Assembly (NCBI RefSeq): GCF_014635585.1
Contig: NZ_BMDC01000003.1
Span: 186,001-250,000 of the forward strand
DNA from: Rothia aerolata
GTDB taxonomy: Bacteria; Actinomycetota; Actinomycetes; Actinomycetales; Micrococcaceae
DNA length: 64,000 nt
Direction of reading: 5' to 3'
Positions 26,411 to 32,830 of this stretch are shown one piece after another. Within the stretch, counting starts at the first letter, position 1. Each line of letters opens with the position of its first letter. The notes under the pieces are model-generated. The model was given only the letters and a program-made list of their open reading frames with translations. It made no database searches and had not been told where the DNA came from. The translations under genes and the position numbers were made by a program.

Positions 26411-27342
26411 GCGCTTTCACCGCCGTAGTTCTGCCCGCCCTGAAGAAGCTCTCCATTCTCGCCCCACAGCGAAAGTACCTCCGCGTACCACTCGTTTTCC
26501 TCAATTTGATCAGGTATAAGTAGCTTCTGGATATCCCGCGCGCACTGTTGCAGTATCTTGCCGTCTTTAATCTTCTCTCGAACGGCGCGCCGAGTTCGTG
26601 GCCCAATATCCTCAGTGCTTTCAGCTACCACCTCGAAAGAAGCTGGAATCGTAATTTCGGCTTTATAAAGGTCCGCAATATCGTAGATAAAAGCTCGGGA
26701 ATGGCCCGTGTGCACGAAGCCTAGCCCGGGCGAACAACCCAAAGAAACCACTACCGCGTGCACCACCCCGTACAGGCAGGCGTGAGCAGCCGAGAGAGCT
26801 TTATTAATGGGATCTGAACCATCGAAATTATTGGGGTCGTATTTTAGAGAATTCCAGGCAACTCCAGTTCGTTCTGAATGCTCACGATAGATTCTGCGAA
26901 CCCTAGCCCCTTCTTCGCCACGAAGCTGTTGCATGGTCAGCTCCGAAACATCTTCATCGGGGAAACGCATGTTATACATCTCCCGCGCTACCTCCAGCCG
27001 CTTGCGCACGTTGCTGACTTTGTCAGCCTGCACCTGAAGTAACCGAGCGGTTTTGGCCAGCGAAGAGCCGTGGGCGTAATAGCGTACTCCGCGCTCGCCA
27101 ACCCATACGGCAGTAGCCCCGCATTCAGCGAGTAGCATCATGGCATGGTGGGTTACTCGCGTGCCCGGCCCCAGCATCAGGGCACCCAGCGAAGCCGCCG
27201 GTATATGCACGGTGCCCTGGGTATCGGTGGCAGTAATCGCGCTATCTTCGCGGTGTATTACGCTGTGCTCAACGTAGATAAATGAAAGTCTCTCTGAGCT
27301 CCGGGTGAGCTCCTGTGACGTGGGTGGGGTAGCGCCAATCAT
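26407..27342 (-). CDS. cas1: CRISPR-associated endonuclease Cas1, type I-E
   Basis: Catalytic integrase subunit for spacer acquisition. The 311 residues match Cas1e (305 in E. coli). The N-terminus has LSFIYVEHSVIHREDSAI. The catalytic acidic and His residues are expected in the segments REMYNMRFPDED, HACLYGVVHAVVVSLGCSPGLGFVHTGHSRAFIYDIADLYK and beyond, all of which are intact. A hairpin at 27374-27407 separates it from cas6e, so cas1-cas2 may be expressed at a different level from Cascade. Confidence 0.96.
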   Translation of the reverse strand: MIGATPPTSQELTRSSERLSFIYVEHSVIHREDSAITATDTQGTVHIPAASLGALMLGPGTRVTHHAMMLLAECGATAVWVGERGVRYYAHGSSLAKTARLLQVQADKVSNVRKRLEVAREMYNMRFPDEDVSELTMQQLRGEEGARVRRIYREHSERTGVAWNSLKYDPNNFDGSDPINKALSAAHACLYGVVHAVVVSLGCSPGLGFVHTGHSRAFIYDIADLYKAEITIPASFEVVAESTEDIGPRTRRAVREKIKDGKILQQCARDIQKLLIPDQIEENEWYAEVLSLWGENGELLQGGQNYGGESA

Positions 27343-27373
27343 GTGTCTCGCCTTTGAAACGATGGGGAAAACT

Positions 27374-27407
27374 CCGGGGCAGAGGCCGGTACATGCTTCT
27401 GCCCCGG
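27374..27407 (-). terminator. GC-rich hairpin between cas6e and cas1
   Basis: Arms CCGGGGCAGA (27374-27383) and TCTGCCCCGG (27398-27407) are exact complements around a 14-base loop. There is no T-run, so it is more likely an attenuator or RNA-processing/stability element than a full terminator. Confidence 0.5.
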
Positions 27408-27413
27408 GGCTAA

Positions 27414-28094
27414 CTACGAGTTATTTCGCAGGGTGAGCAAGCCGCAGCCGTAGGCCTTGCCCTTGCCCATACCCTTAAGCACCGACTCTTTAAAAAGCTC
27501 AGAGTCGGTAATCTCCAAGACTCCGGTGAACTGAACCTGGCGTAGAGTAACCGTACCGCGGCGTCCTTCATCATGGGGGTTCTTGCGCGAGAACTTTTGG
27601 TCCAGGCGTTCACCCACATTCACCAGGGGAGTCTCTAGCTCTGGGTCTGTAGCTATTCGAAAACCCCACTGTGGAGCTTTATGAATCAGCCAGCCGATCT
27701 GCTGTTCTACCGTAACGTGGGGAACCACGCGCCCGCGTTTCCCGCTTTCTACAGGCAGGGATTTTACAGGGTTACCCGTGTAGCGGAAGGCCCACTGCTG
27801 ACCATTTTCTAGTTTCTGCAAGAGCCTGCCCAGGTGGACGGTTTCAGCCGGCTGAGTCTCCCAGCCAGCGGCCTCCTGAAGATGTCGCAAATCCGGTTGC
27901 TCGGGGCTCTGCACGTAGAGCACAAACCCGTGCCCCTGGCGGTCTAACCGCCAAAGAACTCGGCTATCGGAGCCAGCTTCTTCGCGCGGGGGAAAGGCTG
28001 CTAGCACCGCGGCGTGCATAGCCTGGGGGCTTGCAATGAGTTTGCGTGCTTCACGCCGCTGGGGGTTGAGAAGAATTCTTGAGAAGTAACTCAT
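27414..28094 (-). CDS. casE: Cas6e (CasE), crRNA-processing endoribonuclease of Cascade
   Basis: Cleaves the pre-crRNA below the repeat hairpin and stays bound to the 3' hairpin of the mature guide. The 226-residue product has the ferredoxin-like pattern, with an N-terminal MSYFSRILLNP and a C-terminal glycine-rich loop KGMGKGKAYGCGLLTL near 208-223, diagnostic for Cas6e. It overlaps cas5e by ATGA (28091-28094). Confidence 0.95.
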   Translation of the reverse strand: MSYFSRILLNPQRREARKLIASPQAMHAAVLAAFPPREEAGSDSRVLWRLDRQGHGFVLYVQSPEQPDLRHLQEAAGWETQPAETVHLGRLLQKLENGQQWAFRYTGNPVKSLPVESGKRGRVVPHVTVEQQIGWLIHKAPQWGFRIATDPELETPLVNVGERLDQKFSRKNPHDEGRRGTVTLRQVQFTGVLEITDSELFKESVLKGMGKGKAYGCGLLTLRNNS

Positions 28095-28798
28095 GCCTCA
28101 CGCACCTCCTGCATGTAGTCGTCATTTTCTAGCGCTTGCCCCAGCGGGTTCTGAACTTCTAGGGGCTCGGCTCGAAAGACGGACCGCAGAGCATACTGAC
28201 GATACTCAGGGTTAAAGCTCACCGGCGTATCTCGCAAAGTATCAGAGGGCTCTCCTGGCTCGGCATCTCGAGAGATAGGTAGAGAAACCAGCTGAGGAAG
28301 CTGCTTCTGCACCCATTCGGGAGCATGCCACTCAGCGGCGCGAAGCCTCTCTTCGCCGTCGCCCGCCTCGATACCAAGCACGAGGTCGGCGTTGGCGGGG
28401 CAGGACCGTCGTCCTAAATACAGAGGGTAGTAAGGACGCCGCAGGGCGGCTTCAACCTCTTCGAGCAGGGCTTTATCGGGGGAGGAAAGAGCGACGAGAA
28501 AAACCGCGTCTGCAAGATAGTAGCGGTTGCTCAGCTGTGAGTTCTTTTCGCGGGGATCAAACCAGTTGCGGGCGGTTTGATAGTCTCTCTCTAATGTTCC
28601 TGGATAGTCCGTGCGAACAGCGAACCTAAGCTCTGCTATATCGTCTACAGACTCATCTCTACCCCGGCCTAGAGCCGCCGCTACCATGCCAATAACCCCT
28701 GACTTAGTGGGCTCATTGTTGGTAGCGCGAGTTTTAAAGCGGCTATCAGCTCCCCAAGCCTGTAACGGTGCCTTGAATTTGAGAAGCAGGGAGTACAT
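28091..28798 (-). CDS. casD: Cas5e (CasD), Cascade subunit
   Basis: Binds the 5' handle of the crRNA. The N-terminus MYSLLLKFKAPLQAWGADSRFKTRATNNEPTKSGVIGMVAAALGR is the classic Cas5 start. The length of 235 is close to E. coli CasD (224). Its ATG overlaps the casC stop (TAATG at 28800-28796 on the minus strand), so it is coupled to casC upstream and casE downstream. Confidence 0.95.
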   Translation of the reverse strand: MYSLLLKFKAPLQAWGADSRFKTRATNNEPTKSGVIGMVAAALGRGRDESVDDIAELRFAVRTDYPGTLERDYQTARNWFDPREKNSQLSNRYYLADAVFLVALSSPDKALLEEVEAALRRPYYPLYLGRRSCPANADLVLGIEAGDGEERLRAAEWHAPEWVQKQLPQLVSLPISRDAEPGEPSDTLRDTPVSFNPEYRQYALRSVFRAEPLEVQNPLGQALENDDYMQEVREA

Positions 28799-29919
28799 TA
28801 GTTCGCCAAAACCTTAGAGAGATCGGTGGAGAGGGATTCAAGAAGGACCTTGAGGTTAGTTTCCTCGCCCAGGCCCTCGAGGGCAGTCTTGAGGTCGCCC
28901 ACGGCGAGAACGTAGCTTTTGACGGGTTCCATGCCATAGGTTTCTGAAAGTTCCTGAGCCTCAGCAGCGAGAGCTTTGGCTGCTTCGTAGCGACGACCGT
29001 GTTCAGCGGATTCCTTGACGGGGGTTTCGAAAGCGTTGACGTAGGAAACGGGGCGGTCATCGCGGAGGGAGACCACTACAGCCTCGGGCAGAGTTCGGTT
29101 GGCAAAGCTGTTCTGCTTGCCGGTGGGCATGGCGGTGATAAAGCTCTTGATGAACTGAACCGCTACAGCAACAGCTGCCTCAGAATCGTCAAGATTCTTG
29201 ACCAGACCGTTGAGGTTGATATTAGCGTAGCGGTAGAGGGTAGAGGACATCATTTCCACAGTACCGATCATGCCGGCACCCGATTCTTCAGCCTCTTTCA
29301 CCACATCATCGACTGCGGTGTAATAGTCGAATTCGGGCTCTGACTCGTGCACTCCCAGGGCGTGGGCTACCTGGCAAGAGGCATCGACGTTGAAGTCAGG
29401 AGCATCGGCGAGCATACGGCCGAACAGGGCGATATCTGCACTGTGCTGGGTATCAAGGATTTTTGCAACGTCTGCCTTTTTGAGCTTTTCACCATTGGCT
29501 TCAACGATTGCCTGGGCCAGGCGGTTAATCTGCTGGTTGCTGAGCAGAAGCAGGTAGCCAGATTCTAAGGTCGAATCTTCTTCCTCGTTCTTCTTCTTTT
29601 TGGGTTCTGCCAGAGAAATTCCCACTGTCTTAAAAGCTGCGGCAACCTCGGAGAGCGCTTTTTCTTTGTCGTAGCCCTCAGAAAGCTGCTCAATCTGTTT
29701 GACGACTTTTTCAGCCACACGCTTGGTGCGCAGACCCAGCTGGGAGGAGTCTAGACTTTCTGAAAAATCCTGTCGGATTGAAGACTTCCAGGCCTGCGAA
29801 GAGACCCGCTGGCGGGGTACGCCGCCAAAGGTGGCTGTCTTGGGGGCGCCGGTGTCATCACGGTTGATGTTAGAAGGGGGCAGGGTCTGTAGCGCGTGAA
29901 TGTCGATGAAGGTGCTCAT
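28798..29919 (-). CDS. casC: Cas7e (CasC), Cascade backbone subunit
   Basis: Polymerises along the crRNA as the six-fold backbone that flips out every sixth guide base. The 373 residues have FIDIHALQTLPPSNINRDDTGAPKTATFGGVPRQRVSSQAWKSSIRQDF at the N-terminus, typical of CasC (363 in E. coli). It follows casB after 18 bases with a good ribosome site (AAAGGAGAAC). An acidic Lys/Glu-rich insertion (EPKKKKNEEEDS, about 105-117) is unusual and probably surface exposed. Confidence 0.96.
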   Translation of the reverse strand: MSTFIDIHALQTLPPSNINRDDTGAPKTATFGGVPRQRVSSQAWKSSIRQDFSESLDSSQLGLRTKRVAEKVVKQIEQLSEGYDKEKALSEVAAAFKTVGISLAEPKKKKNEEEDSTLESGYLLLLSNQQINRLAQAIVEANGEKLKKADVAKILDTQHSADIALFGRMLADAPDFNVDASCQVAHALGVHESEPEFDYYTAVDDVVKEAEESGAGMIGTVEMMSSTLYRYANINLNGLVKNLDDSEAAVAVAVQFIKSFITAMPTGKQNSFANRTLPEAVVVSLRDDRPVSYVNAFETPVKESAEHGRRYEAAKALAAEAQELSETYGMEPVKSYVLAVGDLKTALEGLGEETNLKVLLESLSTDLSKVLAN

Positions 29920-29937
29920 TATAGTTCTCCTTTGAAG

Positions 29938-30549
29938 CTAGTTTTCGTCTGTGTTTTTGGGTTGGTATGAGAAGCCGTAGGTAAAATCTCGGCTCCAACG
30001 GGTGATAACCTGAGCTTTTGTCTTGGGATTTTGCAGCTTAGCGAGATCCGCTGCAAATTTTCCGTAGTCAAAAGGAATTTCCTGCTGCTTGAGAAGTTGC
30101 ACCAGGGTGCGGGCATGGTACATGATTCCCTCAAAGGTTCGGGCCTGCATTAGCGAGTCGAAGCGGCGTTTGATGGACGGCGTCCCGCGGCTCACCAGCT
30201 GCCCCACGGCTGTGCCGAAATAGTGGCCAGCGGCGTGCATTTTGCGCTGTTCAGAGTGCTGATGTACCGCGTAGAGAGCCAGCGCAGAATAAGCAGCCAG
30301 TTCTTTACTGGTGGGCTGATCCTGTTGCCGGTATTTTGTATCTTCGGGGAAGGCCTCATCTTCTTCGGGGCTAATCACATACTGCCAAGCGAGGGGATTC
30401 TTGGCGGGGTTTTGGCCCACGGCGCGTCTAAGGTCGCTGAGTTGCTTTCGCGCTGATGAATTCCCTGCTTGGTACGAGGCGTAGAGTCGATGAATTTTGT
30501 GTGCAACAAAGTCTTCGAGGCCGGTAACGGCGCTGTTACTCGTGCTCAT
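29938..30549 (-). CDS. casB: Cse2 (CasB), Cascade small subunit
   Basis: Lines the non-target side of Cascade. The helical 203-residue protein has FVAHKIHRLYASYQAGNSSARKQLSDLRRAVG, the conserved basic helix pair of Cse2. It is longer than E. coli CasB (160), partly from an insertion rich in Asp/Gln around residues 65-80. It overlaps casA by 14 bases. Confidence 0.92.
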   Translation of the reverse strand: MSTSNSAVTGLEDFVAHKIHRLYASYQAGNSSARKQLSDLRRAVGQNPAKNPLAWQYVISPEEDEAFPEDTKYRQQDQPTSKELAAYSALALYAVHQHSEQRKMHAAGHYFGTAVGQLVSRGTPSIKRRFDSLMQARTFEGIMYHARTLVQLLKQQEIPFDYGKFAADLAKLQNPKTKAQVITRWSRDFTYGFSYQPKNTDEN

Positions 30550-32266
30550 CGGGGTTCTCCTTTCGGGTGGTGGGGTAGGCGAGGGGAAAGGTGTCCTTCA
30601 AGATTTTTGCGTAGAAACGGTAAGCTGTAGCGGCATTGGTCAGCACAGTTTTTCCGTTGTCCTCTTTGAGAGTGCCGATATGGACTTTGGGAGGAGCCGC
30701 TTCAATCAGCCGCTCAGCCTCTCTCTTGAGGAACTTCTGGGCCTGCACATGCCAGCTACGCTTCAGTTCTTCGGGATGACTTTCGTGGGAGATAGTTGCT
30801 AGCCACTCCCTAAACTCGCCCTCGAGCCGGTGCAGGGCTGATTCGGTGGGGTCTGCCTGGAAAACGTATTCTTTACCTGCTGCCACCAGAAGCTGGCCGG
30901 CGAGGCTACCCAGACGAACCGATGCCTCAACGGCTTTTTCAGCGTTTTCGGTGATGACCGCTTTGTGTTCGGCAAACTCTTCGGTGAGAAGAGCCAGCTC
31001 AATGGGTAGGGACTCATCAATCGTTGTTTCAATGACGGCGTTCTGGGTGCCGTAGACAACCCCTACCAGCTGAACTTTTACCTGCTTCGAACGGGGGAAG
31101 TATCTTAGACCGTCGAATGTTCTGGGCTTAATGGGCTTTTTATCTTGGCCTCCGGGAGCAGATGACTGGGCGAGCAGAGCGTCGATGCCCTTCCAGAGAG
31201 TCCGCTCCTGTGCATGTTGCAGGGGCATCCAAATATCTGTTTTGCCCTTGGACTGGTTCTTGCTATAGCGGTAGCTGGTCCAGGGGTCAAAGAGGTTAGT
31301 GCCATCGATGAACTTATCTGAAACCTTGTCGCCGTTAGAGACTAGAACGCCGGTGACAGAGTCTGCGTTAGGAAATAGTCTGATGCGGCGGGACTGCCAG
31401 GTGAGGATGTCGCAGACACCGGTGGGCTGAACGGTTTCCTCTGCGGGCTGCCGCTGGGCGGCGCCGTCTACTGGGGTGCGTTCCCACACGGGCAGGTCGG
31501 TATTGATATTAATAAATTCGGAGTAGCCCTCTTCATCCAAGCCCGTTGCGAAGACCTCCGTGAAGGGGAAGTTCAGCAACAGGGTCTCAGCCATGTTTTG
31601 TCCGTGCAGGATCACCTTGCCGGTAGCCCCGTGCCAGCCGGTGCCAATGGGGTAGCCCTTTCCACCTTTAACTCGTGGGTCACCAATAGCGCCGGATTTA
31701 ATGCCCGAGTAGTCGTAGGCGTGAGCGGTGATGAGGCGCCGGGCCGCATCGGCGAAGGTCAGGGAGTTCTTACCTTCGGCTGCGCGGATGGAAAAGTGGT
31801 TGGACTCAGAGTCGAAGATAATCCTCGATGCCTCAGAGTGCTTGCCTTGCTTAGTGTGCAGGTCGGCTACCTGCATAAAGGGGTGTTCCGGATGGAAAAG
31901 GTCGAACCGAGGTTTAATTTCAGGGTCGTTGAGGTAGTCAAGAACAGGCTGCAGGTTGCTGTCATTCGGTTGAAGCGCATGCTTGAGCCAAGCCTGGATA
32001 TCAACTTGACCCTCGTCGTCAAAAAACGCCTCGGCGTCTTCGCTACTATCCAGATACCTGAGAAAGCCTCGGATAAAACATGCCTCTAGCATTGCAAAAA
32101 CTGCTATATCAATAATCGCATCCTCATGGGCCAGCCGTTTGATGCGGTAGGCGTTCTCAAAGAAGCCGATGAGAGATACTTCTTTGACGTCTCCATCGAG
32201 ATACTGAACTCTAATCCAGGGCTGATCTACGAGGCTAAAACTCGGTGGCCTCTCGGCGCTGTTCAT
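30536..32266 (-). CDS. casA: Cse1 (Cas8e, CasA), Cascade large subunit
   Basis: Recognises the PAM and recruits Cas3. The 576 residues (502 in E. coli) include the N-terminal FSLVDQPWIRVQYLDG and the motif LFHPEHPFMQVADL typical of Cse1, followed by a C-terminal helical bundle. Start ATG 32266 lies behind GAGGGAGACCTG. It is the first gene of the long minus-strand operon casA-casB-casC-casD-casE-cas1-cas2, whose promoter must lie in the 564-base gap to cas3. That gap also holds the guide-like element described at 32477-32533. Confidence 0.95.
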   Translation of the reverse strand: MNSAERPPSFSLVDQPWIRVQYLDGDVKEVSLIGFFENAYRIKRLAHEDAIIDIAVFAMLEACFIRGFLRYLDSSEDAEAFFDDEGQVDIQAWLKHALQPNDSNLQPVLDYLNDPEIKPRFDLFHPEHPFMQVADLHTKQGKHSEASRIIFDSESNHFSIRAAEGKNSLTFADAARRLITAHAYDYSGIKSGAIGDPRVKGGKGYPIGTGWHGATGKVILHGQNMAETLLLNFPFTEVFATGLDEEGYSEFININTDLPVWERTPVDGAAQRQPAEETVQPTGVCDILTWQSRRIRLFPNADSVTGVLVSNGDKVSDKFIDGTNLFDPWTSYRYSKNQSKGKTDIWMPLQHAQERTLWKGIDALLAQSSAPGGQDKKPIKPRTFDGLRYFPRSKQVKVQLVGVVYGTQNAVIETTIDESLPIELALLTEEFAEHKAVITENAEKAVEASVRLGSLAGQLLVAAGKEYVFQADPTESALHRLEGEFREWLATISHESHPEELKRSWHVQAQKFLKREAERLIEAAPPKVHIGTLKEDNGKTVLTNAATAYRFYAKILKDTFPLAYPTTRKENPDEHE

Positions 32267-32383
32267 CAGGTCTCCCTCTCAAAATCTTCGTTGATTTTCA
32301 GTAATGGAGCAGAAAATGGCTTATTTTGTCTTACCCAGTCTGCACACTGTTCTTATAGCAAGAAGATACGCGCCTGAAGCACC

Positions 32384-32429
32384 AAAATCAATACCCTTAA
32401 AAGAAAAATTCACAAGTTCAATAAATATA
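32384..32429 (-). promoter_or_regulatory. Presumed casA promoter region and possible target of a Cascade-guiding RNA
   Basis: On the minus strand a -10-like TATATT (32429-32424) is followed by TATTGAA and then a 33-base stretch from 32416 to 32384. That stretch begins CTTGTGAATTTTTCTTTT and matches the start of the guide-like sequence after the repeat-like element at 32510-32533. The two bases before it are AA, the PAM of 28-nt-repeat type I-E systems such as S. thermophilus CRISPR4. No clear -35 is visible. The promoter call and the target call both rest on inference. Confidence 0.4.
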
Positions 32430-32476
32430 GGCTTTGAAGAAGAGAGAGAGAGCTTCTCGTCTTCGCGAGTATTATG

Positions 32477-32533
32477 AATCAACCTTTAGGAAAGAGCAAA
32501 ATCCACAAAGGCTCATCGCCGCTCGTGCAGCGC
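32477..32533 (-). ncRNA. CRISPR-repeat-like element with guide, CreA/CreR-like candidate
   Basis: Minus strand. CGCTGC-ACGA-GCGGCG (32532-32517) folds into a 6-bp stem with one T:G pair, and ATGAGCC (32516-32510) follows at once, exactly as the array repeat has CCCCG...CGGGG then ATGAGCC. So the Cas6e substrate shape and the 7-base handle are kept while the stem sequence differs. The next 33 bases (32509-32477) would be the guide. Upstream on the same strand TATAAG (32592-32587) could be a -10. The match of the guide to the casA promoter is described in the findings. Confidence 0.45.
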
Positions 32534-32637
32534 TTCTTCTAGCCTAAGCTACCGAGGTCAACTATGGAAAAGCATGAGTGCCAGCTCTTATAGGGGCAGG
32601 GTGTTGTTTCTGAGCCAGCCTGCGGACAGGTAGAGAA

Positions 32638-32751
32638 TCATTGGAAAGCAAGGGCCTTGTTAACTTCCTCGAGCTGGTCTAATACCTCGTCAAGAGCTTC
32701 AGTAAAATTTGTCTCAGAGAGCATCTGGTTTTCGTTGAGCTGCGCAGTCAT
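32638..32751 (-). CDS. Short acidic peptide ORF between cas3 and casA, unknown
   Basis: I do not recognise it. The 37-codon frame begins at ATG 32751 behind a very good ribosome site (AAAGGGAGAACA) and reads on the casA strand. The product is strongly acidic, with one predicted amphipathic helix (TEALDEVLDQLEEVNKAL) and no membrane segment or cysteine. An in-frame ATG further upstream (32823) has no ribosome site. It could be a leader peptide, an antitoxin-like or anti-CRISPR-like protein, or an accident. The quality of the ribosome site is the only positive evidence. Confidence 0.4.
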   Translation of the reverse strand: MTAQLNENQMLSETNFTEALDEVLDQLEEVNKALAFQ

Positions 32752-32830
32752 TGTTCTCCCTTTCCTCGCTTCGTAGACTACCGAAATAAGCGGCGGATCG
32801 TATAGAAGAGACTCATCACGCAAAGGAGCT

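Noticed and set aside
32592-32640. A 17-codon frame starting in the stop of the short acidic ORF
   Set aside because: Too short to judge, with no ribosome site of its own; mentioned only as context for the ATGA overlap.
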